The notes beneath the pieces are model-generated. The model saw nothing but the letters and a program-made list of their open reading frames with translations, had not been told where the DNA came from and did not search any database. Below are positions 10,601-25,600 of a stretch of 64,000 bases of DNA, piece by piece. Source of the stretch: Acanthaster planci (lineage: Eukaryota > Echinodermata > Asteroidea > Valvatida > Acanthasteridae); the NCBI RefSeq assembly GCF_001949145.1, contig NW_019091654.1, positions 389,200 to 453,199 on the forward strand, read 5' to 3'. The position numbers and the translations under genes were made by a program. The stretch's first letter is position 1; every line of letters starts with the position of its first letter.

Positions 10601-13600
10601 CAATCAAAACTGTGCCGTGGTTCTTTTTTTTTTAAGATTGTAAAACTTAACAGTCACTCAGTTAGTTTGGGAATAAATTTGTTTAAATTGTAACTACATG
10701 TACATGTACTGTTTGTTAAAAATTATAATGACTTTTCTCATTAAAAATGTATCATTTGCTTTCTTTTACGTAAGAGTCTAAAATTAAAACTGCTACAAAT
10801 GATACATGTATGATTTGATAACAGCAGAGTAATCCAGCAACTCAAGGCTGTGTGTTGACAAAAAAATGCAGTGGATGGGTGAAACTTCAAAATTCCATCC
10901 GGAAAAAATACATTCTACTGTGATAACTGTGGTAGGATAACATGTACATGTAGGCTTGACTCCCAGTCTAGATTGTGCTACAGGCCAACATTATTATGAC
11001 TACATAAAGAGGGTAGGTTTGATGGCCCATTGGATTAAGAACCCACCCTCTCAGCCAGCTTAAACCTTCTATTGTGCCCAACAATAGAGGGGCCCAAACC
11101 AGCTCCTTTTTGCCTGCGTTGACCACACAGGCATAAACCTGAGATGCTTTGACAAGCTTGGTGTGTTTATGGCTGTTTGTGGGCACTTTTGTGGGCCCGG
11201 TGTATCCCAGGAAAGCCAATTTTTGCTACATGTTGATGTCGGCCATCTAGACTTCCACGAGTCCTTACAGATTTTTGTAAAACTATTGGAAGGCTTATCA
11301 AAGTGCATGCATGGGCCCATCTGCTGAAAAGTCGTAGAAAAAAAATTGCGTTAACAGGATGGCTCTACACACACCGGTAACCAGGAAAATATTTGATAAG
11401 ATTGCTGCAAAGCCATGTGTAGCTTGCTAGAAGTGTCACTAGCAGCATTGCAAGACATTACTCAGCAGCACGGCTAATTTCATGGGCCAAGAAGCTATAA
11501 AAGTGCTGTTAGTTTTCCCCCTAGTTGTGAACTACCGGTACATGTGGACATTATTACCAAGGCCCCTAAATCTTGTACAATTATAGATTTTCACATTGGT
11601 TCACCTTCATCACCATGCATTATTTCCTGTGCCTTACCCTACATTTACAATATTCCGTTGAAACAGATGATAGAAGAATAATCTTTCCCTGGTTATCAAG
11701 CACTTTCCTCCTCTCATCTTCAAATTTGCACCAAGTAAGCCAGCCAATCTGATGTGATCCATCCATCACAACACCCAGTTTTTTAAACATTCTGATGAAT
11801 CCATACATGTACATGTATACAATCCACCTGAAGCTAATTTTGTCTTAAGGCGTGCACAAGATTTCTACCTCTTACTCAGTTGGATTTGGGGAGTCAGGTT
11901 GGCAAGGTAGTTCTTTCCTCGCCTTCCACCTCTGTGGTCCCGGGTTCGATTCCCGGCCCGGTCCACACGTGGATTAGGTTTTCAGTCCCTACCTGACTCC
12001 GTGGGTTTTACCTAGAACATTCCTCTGGGGTTTTCCTCCCACCTCTAAACTGTACCTGCTTCTTACTGTCTCCTCTTTACTGATGTTGGTGAATGTGGGT
12101 CGTTTGGTGGCTGCCTGAGGCGCCCTTGTATGCCATTGGCTCAACTATGTTTAAATGTATTCATTGTTCCATGCGTAATGTCTTCATTGTACCGGGCATT
12201 TGAACATATCTATATGAAATTTGTGCTTTATAAATGAATAAATTATTATTATTATTATAAAGTTGGGATAGTTCTTCTGGTAGTAAACACATGTGCATGT
12301 ATACATGGATTTAGAGATGGGTTGGTACATGTTGCAGAATTTTTGAACTGTTGGGGGAAACAAAATTCCAACGAAGTTCACAAACAAGCATGGGAGGCAA
12401 GGACGTGCCATGTTCACATACTATACACATAACTTGTAAGAATGCATTCAATTCTACACAAAGCCCAGCGGAATCACATCATTCTGTCAAGAAGTAATAA
12501 ATTCCCTGTTTGCTGTCCAGTCCTGACCTGACTTGGCCCCAGCAGGAATGCTGATGACTGTGCAGCCCTCATAATTCCTGCTTTGAGGTGACCTCAGCTG
12601 ACACCACAGTATCAAGTGCGCAGTGTTCAGTGAATTTACACTAGTACCGCCACTCAATTCTGAAATGAACCATCCGATTGGATATTCACGGGCTGTGCCT
12701 CTGTGGAGTGCCTGGTAGTTAGCACTCTCAATTAGGTTCCCTTCATTTCCCCGGCACCTGCCTAAATAATACACGGGTATATTGGTAGTTTTATTCAAGT
12801 TGTGCAGTTAGTTAAATTCTTGTGAAATAAGAAAAAGAAATGCTCATTCAATACATCTTGCATTGCACGACCCGCAGATGCTTGGCAACAAAGAAGAAAG
12901 TAAAAAAAAAAAAATTAAATTGTGTTGAATTGGGGGACTAACATACATCATGTGTACCTGTAGTTTTTGTCCGTCTGCTATCAGTGATGTTAGTATGTTA
13001 CAGATGAATTCCTTTTGCAAGTGGTTAAGGTACAATATAGTGCAAACCTTGAAACAATTTTTTTTTGAAACTAAATATTTCTACGAATTTTTTGGGCCCT
13101 CAACATTTCTACTTCACTACCCTCTGCGCGATAGATTTTCAGGCAGGCCTTTCCCACTGAACTTGTTATTCTTCCCTCAAGCTCCCTTAGCCGCAGCACA
13201 CCAGGTATTGTGGCTCTCCAAACAACCCTCCAATATCCAGCCACTCTCCATGTAGGGTACCCTTCATGTATGGCACCTTGAGTGATTTAATCCAGCACAG
13301 GAAGAGCAGACACACATTGGGGCTCAGTACTCAGTATGGGTCTGGTAACATGCTGGAGGCAAGCCTTAATTTATTTGCAACATGTAGTTCATGTACCACA
13401 AGTGACAATTGGACGCTGCGGTAGATCAAACCACTGGTGAGCCTGCACCTTTTTATTGTCCAGAGAGTGGACAGGAAAGGAAAGATCGGCCGTGGAAATA
13501 AATATTTTTATAACCACTTTGCTTAACTACCGGTAAATATTTTTGTTTTCGTGTGCTGTTTACTTTTATTAACCCTCTGCTTTAACCGTCAAAAACAGTC

Positions 13601-16600
13601 AAAAATTCCTTCCACTTGATTTCCCCCAGTACACAGACACATATGGGAAATTTGACTGATTTTGACTGATTTGATGACTGTGTCATGAATGTACCTTTGC
13701 ATAGGAGAATTAAACAAACATTGAATTTTGTCTAAATGTATGAAATAATCCTCTTAGACGCACTCACATGCACATGCTTCAGCTTGACGCGCGCGAGCAT
13801 ATGGCAAATCACGACCTCCTATCGGTCAAAGAGGCATGTAGCGCGCACGTACATGTACCTCCTGTCCACGAGGGTTGTGCCACCACAGTAATGGTATCTA
13901 ATTCTGGTGGTCGAATTACACTATTTGGCAAGGTTGCTTCTTATATAAGTTATACAAGGCTTGAAACCAGTGGCTCCCTGTTCTTAGTTGATGTAGATTT
14001 GGGATGTTAGGAATGTAAAGTTATATGTATCACTTTGGTTCAAAATTTGTCCAAAGTTTGCAAAACCAGGTGCTAAATGTTGGCAGAATTGGTTGGATAT
14101 ATGATGTCAAGGCTTGTAAAATGTACTTGGCCTCGTTTGGATTTGTGATGCCGCATATTTGTGGTAATGATTTTACTACTTTGAATGTTAAGCGATATAA
14201 AAATGGTATCAAATTTATGGGACGTGACTTTCATGCTGTACGTGTACATGTACATGTATATTACACAATACATGTACGTACATGTATATAATTCAGATTT
14301 CGCAAATGTACATGTAACAATTTACGTACATACACATGTAAGAACTGTGATTTTGAACAATCTCATTATGTCTGATACATACAAATACATGTATACACGA
14401 GTAGGTTTACATGTTTTCCAGCCATTGATTGTACATGTGTATGTGCACATGTAGGCTATCTGTGTGCACATGTAGGCCCTTCTACATAAAGTATTTGCGA
14501 CAGAGCAGTTTCGATCCCTTCCCCCGCAAATGACAAATTAATGAGCAGAGCGTCCTGGTACAAAGATCGCTAGGCTGTTCAAATCCTGAACGTTCCAAGG
14601 GGCCAGGAATCATCAGTTTTCTCCCTGCGCTGGAATTCAGTAATTATTGACAAAAGCTCGACTGTACTCTGGACTCTTGGGCTTTACTATATTGTAAATG
14701 TTTGTCGATAAATGTACATCGATTCAAAGACTGGAACACTTGTTCATATAGCTACTGTAGGAAAACAGTAGGAACTGGAAAAAAAATTCTCTCCAGTTGT
14801 GAGAAGACCTTGGGGAAATGGTGAGGGAACTCTGATTTTTTGTTATTGTAACCTTTTTTGACCAAGCATAAATCTTGCACGCAGCTGGATATCATTATCA
14901 AAACACAACTTGGCAGTGGCTTCAAAAATAACGCTTTACCCAGGGAGACATTATCGACCGCTAACTATCCAAAGGCAAAATGCATTGTCGTCCTTTTTTT
15001 TTCAAGAATGTTTTATTGATCGGAGCAAGCTACTGTAAGTGATGGTTTTAATAGTTGAAAAAAATATCAATTGAAAGAACTGCCGTCAGAGAAAAAAAGC
15101 TGAGGCAGTTAAAAATAAAAGATGAAAACCGGGTACCGATAACATGTCCCGCCATGTAACAGGCTTCTAACAAGTCTCCATGGAGAGAAATGGCCCTGTA
15201 CAATAACCTCACACATATCGGTTGGTCATCAATTTTCTGTTTTCTTTTTCTTTCCAGAAAGCCTATGATTCTTTGTCTTATCAGGATCAGCAACCAGATG
15301 CACAGCAAGGGCTAGACAAGGTACATGGAAGGATAAAAGAAAATCCCTTCATACTTTTTGTTCCGTTCAAAAAGACGTTAAGTCTTTTAGCCCAGTTTTT
15401 AATCTTTTAGTCCTCAATCTTTAAATTTAATACTTATAAAATAAGAAATAAGTATACCTTATTTATGGTGTTTGCAGTAAGACATTTTAACTCTGAGTTT
15501 CTTTTGTAAAATACATGTAACCAGTTTCTTCAACAAAATCGGGAATGTGAATGGATTCCTAATGAAGTGTGAAGATTTGGAAATTTTATCTCAGTGCCTA
15601 TGAACACAAAAGCCATGTTCTTTGAAGCAAATAAAAATGATATTCTGTTGGCGCCACCACATCTAACGGCTCAGAAACTTTAGCAGAGAGATATCCTCGT
15701 TCACGTACATCCCTTTAACAATACACAAAGTCCATTCTTCCTCATTAACCAGCCTGGAATCTGCACTCTACTCTAGTAGTAATAAATACAGAATCCATCA
15801 TGCTGTGCGCAGTGGTGTGTGTAATCTAACGACATTGCTATTCGAAATTTACATGTGCCTGCTGACTAGTAGAGACGGAGGTATGCTTGGTTGAATAATA
15901 ATCTCGAAGCAAAGCTGTCCTCAGGATTTTCAGTAAGATTGATATCAATTTTGAAACGAGATGTACAAAGTGGATGGACGTCATAGTCTTCAATATAGCC
16001 GCACTTATGCACTGATTACTTTGATGCTTGTTGTCTATTTGTTTTCTTGGGAAAAAAAAGGAAGCGTGCGATTAAGTTCATCAAATTTATCCTTTGCTGC
16101 CAGCCACATAAAGATTGAGATTTCTTTTAGGTAACATGTATGAAGATTAAGATAATACATTGTTATGACCAGGGAACTACATGTACATTGGAACTACCTT
16201 CAACAGAGAGAACCAGAAGAAGGTTTGATTAAAACAGGAAAATCCAAAACAAATGTAGTTTATTGTGTAGACATGCTAATGGATGGCTAGTCCCATGATG
16301 CCATGCAGATTTAAATGTAGCCGATATGCAATCTATAGCCGTACATGTGCCGCTTACTGTCTCCTTGATATTGGAAGAGGCTCTGGAAATCTTCAAATCG
16401 GTCACGGCTTAAGTTATTTCCCCTCTTGTTCTCCTCGGCAGTTGACATCCAACATCAGGGTCAAACTGAAGAAGTTCCTGTCGCTGTTGAACTTTGACCG
16501 GGTGGTGGTTGAGAACCTTTACCGGGCCCACCGCTCGGACCCAATCACGGCCGGCCACAGTTGCTGCCAACTCCCTCCCAAGTACTTCAAGTAAGTCCTC

Positions 16601-19600
16601 ATCCTGAAAATACGTATTGTTGAAAATACATATTTAAAAAAATATAAATCAACGCGCACTTTAAAAAAAACAACACAGCCTCCATTTAAGAGTCGATAGT
16701 GTGACAAAAGGTGACAACTTTTTGCAAGTAAAGTTGTTCTTGTTCCCGGTTGATTCTGTTATACAAGTGTAGTTCTATTTAAATGCTGGCAACAGTTCAG
16801 ATATCGAAATGCATTTTATCTATTTATGGGGAAATATAGCAGACCCAGTTTTTGAAGGATTTTAATTTGTCCAGCAGCGTTGTGCGTTATACATTGTAAA
16901 GATCCCCAATTAAATTTCTGTTTTTGTTTGCTCGTGGTCACAGATATGACTCTGTCTTCCAAACCAACATCTCCAAGGAGGCTGCATGCGAGCGAGTTTC
17001 TCCTGGTACACCCAGCCATGCCTTCAACCCCGTCAGGAACATCTCACAAGGTGTGTGGTCGCATCATCCACGCTTGGGTCTTGAGTGGACCTGTTTTTAC
17101 ATTTTGCAGAGGAGCATAAAATCTTTGCTGTATGTGGCCCCAAGACCAATTTCATCAAGGCTGCCTAATGTAGAAACTAGCTAAGCGCTGATAAATTGTT
17201 TAGCAAGTACAAGTTACCAGCCAATATGTTGTGTTATGTACCACGGTTTTGTCTGTTTCTTGATTGTTCTTGCTTAGCACAAAGATGTGTGAAATGTAGC
17301 TTAGAAGCAGTGTGAGAATATTGGGTTGAACATGGGTCACGTGGGAACAGTACATCTGTATGAAGGTCTGCTAACATGGGTCACATGGGAACAGTACATC
17401 TGTATGAAGATCGGCTTGTGTAACAATGTGTATATACGATAGAAATTTTGGGCCAGGTCGTGTCAGAAATAAGCGAAGGAATGTAGGAGGCTTTGCTGTC
17501 CTCAGTCCTGATGCTTGAGTCTCTGGGAGAGTGTCTTATTAAAGGAAGAGGAGATGCAGTGCCCTCTCCTGTGCACTTGCTATGCATGTTTGCTAGTCCT
17601 GGACCTCAAAGATCTATTTTCTTTTGGCTTGGGTAGTATTCAAGAGACATCAGATGGCCAACCCTACCCTCAAGTGGCAGTATTTCAACTCAGAAGATGG
17701 TGTACACGTGGTCTTCCCTTCCACCTCCTACACAGCCAACCATGCCCACGCTAGACGGTGCAAAGACAGTATGGACATGAGGAATGAGTACGTTAATTGT
17801 ACCTTTACACCAGGTTTTGGCCATTCCACTGACATGTATAGTCATACTGTATTCTCTGTCTGGTCCGAGAGTCGGGGGAAAAAAATTACAAGCTGGCTTG
17901 GGTGGGATTCGAACAGACGACTTCCTGCTTGCTAGTGCACATGTTAATTCCCAAACTGGGAACTTTCACGAATCCATCAAAAACCGCTGCTGTAAAGGAA
18001 GCCAGTGGCAGTTTTTTCCTCCAGCCTGCCATATTCTCAAGCCTTCCCCCTCAGGTTTTTTTGGTGATCTTGGAGGATTATGGCCACTATCATGTATCTC
18101 AACTGAAGCTGTTGAAATCCCAATACCTGTTCCCGAAAAACTGAGCATGGTAGCGTCTGGTGTTCAGTTTGAATATGTCAATTCTGTCTATCTACAGGCC
18201 CATCTATTCGTCCACCGTCAGACCTCAGGCGAAAAGCGTCGTTATACTGATTGACAGAGGTTTCTCTGTCAGTGAGGCATCCTTGCAGATTGCTAGGGAA
18301 TCCGCGGAGGTAGCCCTGGCATCGTTGTCCGAGAAGGATCAGGTAAGATGACGCCAGTCACTAGTTAGGCCAAAGCATTGTGCTCATAGGTTGTTGAGCT
18401 GTTGTTGTAGTTTGGCTGGAACTTGACCACAAGTTGATTGCTTAGTTGGCCATTCCAGTTACAGTATTAAATCCATTAAAATTAAAATTAGGCATTGTGA
18501 AGTCCTGAATTTCTGTTTGGTAGACGGAATGTTCATCTTTGCATTTGTCCCAGCTTCTTTTGACAAAAGTTCATTCACGGACTTCTGGGAAGCATTTCAA
18601 GGTGCCCTCAGTAGGACGGTCAGGCACTTTCCTCACACAAATCACTCTGTAGCAGCTTGTGCAATAATGCCCTTTGCCAGATAGCACATGATTTTGACTG
18701 ATGTCTTGATACTCATGAAAAGAGCCTTTACGGAGAGTGAAGTGGTTTTAGATGATCAAGCTGTATCATTGTTACTAATTAACTGCCAGAATGATTGATT
18801 TATAGGGGAACGGATCACTTGGTGGTATTCTCAATGGCTTTTTTTTTCTGGCCGTGCCATGCCAAAGGTCAAGTGTTGGTCAGCACTAGTCTTTCAGGTG
18901 CGAATGCGGACTTTATCCACTTTTTGAGAGGCACAAAGATGAGAACTGTCAATGGAAGTGAGGAACACAAAATTATTTCCTTTTGTCTCAGGTGGGAGTA
19001 CTGAGTGTGGGATCTACTGTGCAGACGTGCCAACAGGATGGTTGCTATGACAACCACCTAGCAACCGCTACCATGGATACCAAAGAGCAGCTGGTCCAGT
19101 TTATCAGAACCATCAAGCGGGACACTGGTATGGATCGCTCATTGTTAAAAGTGCCCTCTTCCTCAACTTTGGACATTTCTGACAATCTTGAATTAAGAAA
19201 TTCAGATAACGACCGTCAGTGTCTGGCATGCAGTAATTTCCGCTTAGGGTGTCCTGTGGCCACTCTAAATTAATTGACCACACTTTTTAATTTCATGAGA
19301 TGTGTTATTCCCTGATGGTGTCAAATGTTCTATCAGCACAGCCATGCGTACTTTGTTCTTGATTGAACTTACGTTTTTAGAATACCAAACTGGCTCACCG
19401 GGTCACAAACTTGTCTAAAGGGGAGTTTTGCTGGATAGTGTACATACATTCAGTACTGAGCAGAAGCACCCCCTCGTGGGTTGGAAAGAGCCATGTCGGT
19501 GGGAAGTGTTCATTTTGTTGGTAGTGATGCAACCATAACATGTGCATGTCATAGCCATTTGTGAACCAGGGAAGGGTAGTTCCAAAGGAACCTCTGATGC

Positions 19601-22600
19601 TAGGAAAATTGTGCCCTCTCCCGGACAAGCTCAGGGTCAAATAACACCTCACCCATAGATTCTCTATCTTGATTTGCCCAGAGCTAGTCTATTCTAAGCG
19701 TGATTATGCAGTTTTGTACAATTCGCTATTGGTTTTTCCTCAAAGAATAACAGTGCGTATGTCTGTTGGTCTCTGCAGGTGTAACCAATCATACACAGGG
19801 TTTGCAAAAGGCTTTCAACTTATTCCAAAGGTCTACCATGCCACAGCATCCCAACAATAGTGTCACTGGTGAGTTCGTATACAGATGATAGGGTAATAGA
19901 CTCTTAATTTCTAAGCCAGAGAGGCACTTGATGAATCAGTGGTAATGACAGAAAACGATGAGATTTAGAGTGTTTTGAACCGCTGAAACCATAACTTATA
20001 AGTTTAGGGTGTTCACTTGCGTCATGAAATTAGGACTTACCTGATAATGTGTCTCTTTAATCGCATTCTTGTGTACTCAGAAACTTGCTGTTGTGTAAGG
20101 AACATTTTTTTCCTAAGTACACATTTTCAAAGCATTCTTTACCAGTTGAAACATCTGGTGAAGATATTTTCTTCGTTGCGTTGTTTGTTGCTGTTACGCA
20201 CTGATATATTGATAAGTTGCTGGTGTTGAGATGATGTGACCTGGCTGCTTGCCTGTCAATAAGTGACGCATGTTGAAATCTTTTGCGATGATACAAACAG
20301 GCGTGAGACTTTTCCTTGGATCAGCTGATTTCCTTGTTTTTCACTTCACACTCATGCAATTGAAAATTGAAAAGCACTGTACAAAGTCTTGCAAAGATTG
20401 AAATTTCCTCTTTTTTGGCTGAATTCCAAGTTGCATGCCGGTACAAAGAGACTTCTTCTGACAAATTTCATTTGCTTCTGTTTGGCAGACTCTGTCATTG
20501 TGTACTTCAGTGCTGGGCATGTGTCTGACACTGAGGGCGCTACACAAGTCATCAACATGGTGATCAACGAGAACCAACGATTCAACAACAGGGCTATTGT
20601 AATGACATATGCCCTAGTCCAAGGTATTGTAAAATCATTTTTGAAGAGACCATAGTATGTTCCATCTAGATTACTCATTGTGGGCGTTCTTTCAAAGTCA
20701 GTCCCAATCTCTGAATTTGAATGAACTATTGCCTTCAAAATGGATTATCGAGCTGCCGTGCATATATAAAACTTAATTGGCTTGATTAATAATGTAGCAG
20801 TTTGAGCCCCAAATCCCTTAGATGTTCTTGGAGAAAAATCCATTACAGACGTGATTGGATTGGAAAAACAGTCCACATATAACCTTGGTTGGGATTCGAA
20901 CCCAGGACACACACAATGTAAGGCAAGGAAGGCACCACAGTGTTCTGATGCTATGTACTCAAGATATCATACTTTTTTCCATTTGAATGAACTTGTAGAA
21001 GGTGTAACTGGTCTAGAGGAGTTGGCCTTCCTGCGAGACCTGGCAGAGCTAGACAATGGAACCAGCTACCAGGAAATACCTAGACAGAATCTACCACCTA
21101 AACAGGTCAGAACACCTTTCGAATATGGATTAGTTGACCCTGTTGTGTCAGGATGCCTGCCGTGTACACCGCACTCATATTGAAATTTAGGCTGTACATG
21201 TTTGAGGAGTAACACCTTACCAGAGGTGGAGTAATGTATTAAGTTCTTGTACAAAATTGTTTGCCTTTACAAAATGTAGAATGGTTTGTTTTCTCCTAAC
21301 CAGAAAGGAGTGATGACAGTGCTAAACCAGATGAGCAACTTGCCGTCGGCAGTTGGGAGATTTTACACCATTTTGCCTCTGGACACAGCCTCCAAGCCCG
21401 TCTTCTCTTTACCTCACTTTGACCTAACTGGAGGAGGTAAGCACCACTTTGCCGTGAAAACAAAGTGTAGCTGTTTTTCATTGGAATGCGGGCAAACAAG
21501 TGGCATCTTTCTTGACAGCGGTCCACCTGAACATGACCCTGTGACCGATTTTGGCCCCAGAGTTCCTGTCAGTTGTTTTAATACTGTGGATTTTACCTCA
21601 AAGGATAAGAACTGTTCATTGGTTGATTTGCTTATTTGTTGGTTACTTAGGTCTCATCATGAGTATCACCCAGGCATGCTATGTCAGCAGCCGGCTGGTA
21701 GGCATTGTGGGTCTAGATGTCAACATGGTGGATCTGCTGGAGGATATAACATACTTCAAGGAAGGGGATCGCTCCTATGCCTTCATCATCGACAGGAAAG
21801 GTACGTCTGTCAGCTGTGATGGCTTGATTTGTATGCTGAAGTCACGTGTGCATCTCTTGTCTAGAACCAGGTTTTGCTACTTGGACATATTCTGAGAACA
21901 GAAGTAGCCATAAGTTAGGACCTCAAGTTGGGATATTGACCGAGTTGTCTGGACCTGTGGACCATGATGGCTTGGGCCATGTGTTGTTAAATCATTTGTT
22001 GACGATCAGTCTTTTTCTCCATCTTTTTAGGCTTGACTATCATGCATCCATCCTTGGCAAGGCCCATAGTGGCCTCGCAGCCACCCCTCTATGCCGACAT
22101 CAGTCACTTTGAACAATCAGTAGACTTTGACAAGGTCCGCCAATGCATGCTCAGGTGTGTACACAAATACCCTTCACTGCCTTGTTGTATGTTAAGTGTT
22201 CCGATAGTGAGCTGCATGAGATTTTTCTTTCACGTTTAGAACTGCAGCAGAATCTTCAAGCCTTAGTCACTCTGCTGCTGTTCCAATATTTGTTGACGCC
22301 TGAGCTGGCCAGAAATTTTTTCAGCATGTTTATTTTGAAAGAATTTGAAAGCAGAGTAAAGAAAAATCTCGGATTTCAAACTGGAAAAGGAATCTACAAT
22401 TCAGTTTCACTAATAGTTCATTCTGCAAACTTAAGGGAGTTTTGTAAATGGACTGGTTTCCTTGTTGAACTAAATGTTCCATTTGCGTTGTGCAGGGGCG
22501 AAAGTGGCACCATGCAGTTGCAGAGGTTTGCCAATGAAAGCACGTTAGTCAACTACACATGGAGAGCGGTGAGTATCTGGTTGGAAGAAACTGATCATAA

Positions 22601-25600
22601 TTTCATGCATATTCATGAGCAAGTCCTATTCTCACAATGGGTAGAGTTCCTTACTATTACTAGAATGCAGCACAGTGCCCAACATGGTCATATGTCCAAG
22701 CACTGTACATTCTTCTCTATTCTTTTTGCGTCATGTCAAAAAAGAGATTGTAATCATTGGCTGTAAATGGTTGGACAGAGGGTTTTTTTGTACAGCCTAC
22801 AGCATGGATCGGTAGGTAGGTTAGCCCTATTCATGGTCAGTCTTGGAGGTTTCTTTGCACTTCAAAGTAAGGACATTTCTGCTGGCAAAGGAATATGTGT
22901 TTGCACATCAGGGCTCTCATGGAGCGCAGAAAACACAGCGTCTTATCCATCATCTCTCTCAAAGTCCACAAACTTACGAGTGGATGCATTTGCTACGAAT
23001 TAAACGATGGCTTGATAACTGCTGCATGTGGTTTGTGTTGCAGGTGGACAACGCCCCCTTGACAGTGTGTGTGGTAATAGAGCAGCAGGATTTTAACCTC
23101 AGACACTTGAAGAAAATGCACGGTGAGCTGTGTTTCTTGGCACTTTTTGTCTTGGATCCTTTTGTCTCTGCGAAAAATGCAAGAATGCATTTTGGATCTC
23201 CACTTGTTAAAGAAATGTTGCTATCTCTTAACTTAAAGTGGTGGAAATAGTTACATGCCTTTAAAAACAATTTTGAAGCATTTGCCGTACTGTTGATTTA
23301 ATTAACCATTGTTGTTGGTCTTTGCAGTACCAGCAGGCCAGACCCTCCTTTATCACCGACTAGATCTCCTGCCCTCAGAAAGCAGCTGCATGCACCTAAA
23401 ACAGCTGGCAACAACAGGTAAGACAAGATGGACATTTTTGAAAAAGGCAGAATTGTTGTTTTTTAACGGTTTCCCTCTTCATTGTTTTTTTTGTCGTCAC
23501 AACTGAGTGATGTAATGCATGTCACTGCATGTTTTAGAGATGTACACTTCGAAACGTATTTCTCTCGTGAAAAGTTTGAGGGGCAGTCTAGTAACAGTAA
23601 ATCTTTTCTTGTAATTATGTAAATTGGAAATTCACTAAAGGAAAGTCATCCCGGCTTGTTTTATTCCTGATGTCAGGCTGGTAGTTTGCCTGTCCGTTGT
23701 GGAATCTATGAGTGCTGAACTTCGTGTGGACAGATAGGAAACTTACACGCTTTTTTGGTGTAAATTTTAGGCCAGTCAGTCAGATATGCCAGTACTCTCC
23801 TCTCAAAGGGTCTTAGTGGCTGCCCTCCGTATCTCAAAAGACTGGCTTGGCATTCCTTGGTGCATGTTGCTGACCTCGACTTCAGTAGTGTTTCTATAGT
23901 CAAACGTAGGGCAGTTAACGAAAACGATGATCAGAGTGATCTGAGTGATCTGAGGATCGGCCAGAGCAAGGGTTGACTGACACCCCAGGTTACCATTCGT
24001 CTTTGCCCCCCTATTTCAGATGCCAGCACCCTCATGCTTTCTCCTAGCAGCTTCTCCTCCCCATTTGAACATCTCAGCCAGCATGAGACCAAGCTGGTGG
24101 TGCAGGCCTACATGGCGTACCTGAGCGACAACACCAATCTCATCGCTAACCCTGGCTTCAAGGTAAAAGGAAGGCTTCCACAAAAGGGTTCTTGAGAGTG
24201 ATCCTGGCACAGTTGCATGAAGTTGTTCAGCAGAAACCATGACATAGTAGAAATGAGCCGTGAACCAGTGTCAAGTAATGCACTCTCCATTGCTTTTTGG
24301 CTGGTAACCCATATTTGCTAGGCGTACATTTTCTGCACTTACCAGTTCTGTGAAATAGGCCCCCATTGTTTGAAAACGGATTACTATAGACATGCATATC
24401 AGTTGTTCTGGCATCATACAGTTCCCACAAATCTCTTCAGTGTTCTGTCTCGGATGCTAGACCATGGTCATGGCTACTCACTATAGTGTGCCAATTGGAC
24501 AAGCTAAAGTCTTAGCCACAGAATGCTTGCCCTGATCAGATATCAAGCATGGCTGACAGCACAGGATTGTGGGAGATCTGGCGGGGACTACCGAGGAATT
24601 ACATACCTTACACGCCAGAAAATCAGGAGTAAAAATTAGAAGATATATTCTTCATCTTTCTGTATTTTGCAGGAAATGATCAAAGATGATGTGTCTGCCA
24701 CCAGTGGCTTGGAGAAGGTCTGGTTAACTCAGTTTGAGAAGAGTAACCTCAACGATTACATTGTCAGGAGGTCAGTGCAGGTGTAGACTTGGACCACTTC
24801 AAATACCTGTTGCCACTTCAAATTCATGTGTTGCCCTGTCTCCAGTGTATGTATTTTCACGGCCACAAAAAGTCTGATGTGTGCCATGTATGCTCCGTTT
24901 GCTTTTTTGGCTTCTGTAAACTTTGTGTTATGATTGTGATACAGTTTGAACTGTTCAAAATTGAAAATTAACAGGTGTATAATTGACAGGTGTTTTCCTG
25001 ATAACTGCCTTGCAGGTACCTAGCTACAACCAGCGGCATTCTGAGGATGTATCCAGGCTCGCGGGTGGACAAGAGCTTTGACCCCTCCAAGAGACCTTGG
25101 TGAGTGACCTTTGACATGTGATATGAGACCCAGCACCCACCCATCTGCACAATTAAGGTCTTTGTAAACAAAAACAAACTTCAGACAGGAAATGTTTGAT
25201 TTGCAATTTATATGATACTCAGTTATGTTTTCGCCCAACATTTTACTTGCATGACTTCTGTGTTTTCTCAATGACAGGTATAAACGTGCCATAGCTCATC
25301 CTGGCCGTGTGACGCTGTCCTCTCCTTATTTGGATATGGGTGGGGCCGGTTACATCATCACACTCAGCCATGTTGTCTTTCAGGGAAGGTGAGGCCTCCC
25401 ATTGGAATCATGCATATGCAAAAGGCAGAAACAGCACAAAGTCAGTTAAAGGATGCGTTTTCATATTTGCCACTGGGTAACCACTCCGCAGTGTTGAAGT
25501 AAGAGTTACGCTAAAACATGACAAGCAAAATAGCTTTGCAAGATTTTTTGAGAGGGTCTTCAGCAGATGAATGTTTGCACATCGCCAGTCTAGATCAGGA

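Larger units (their letters stand above)
8068..15257 (+). other. CACHD1: CACHD1 intron 1 (7.2 kb)
   Basis: The longest intron of the gene. It holds a tRNA-derived SINE at 11880-12258, an ACATGTAC-rich stretch at 14235-14460 and the candidate cassette exon at 9089-9133. No other coding exon was recognised on either strand. Confidence 0.85.

Noticed and set aside
11943-11953. tRNA gene suggested by a perfect B box
   Set aside because: The sequence continues directly into a SINE body with an ATT tail and lacks a clean cloverleaf, so it is a tRNA-derived SINE.
14025-14454. Overlapping open frames rich in Met, Tyr, Val and His
   Set aside because: They fall in ACATGTAC-rich DNA and read on both strands, so they are low-complexity artefacts.
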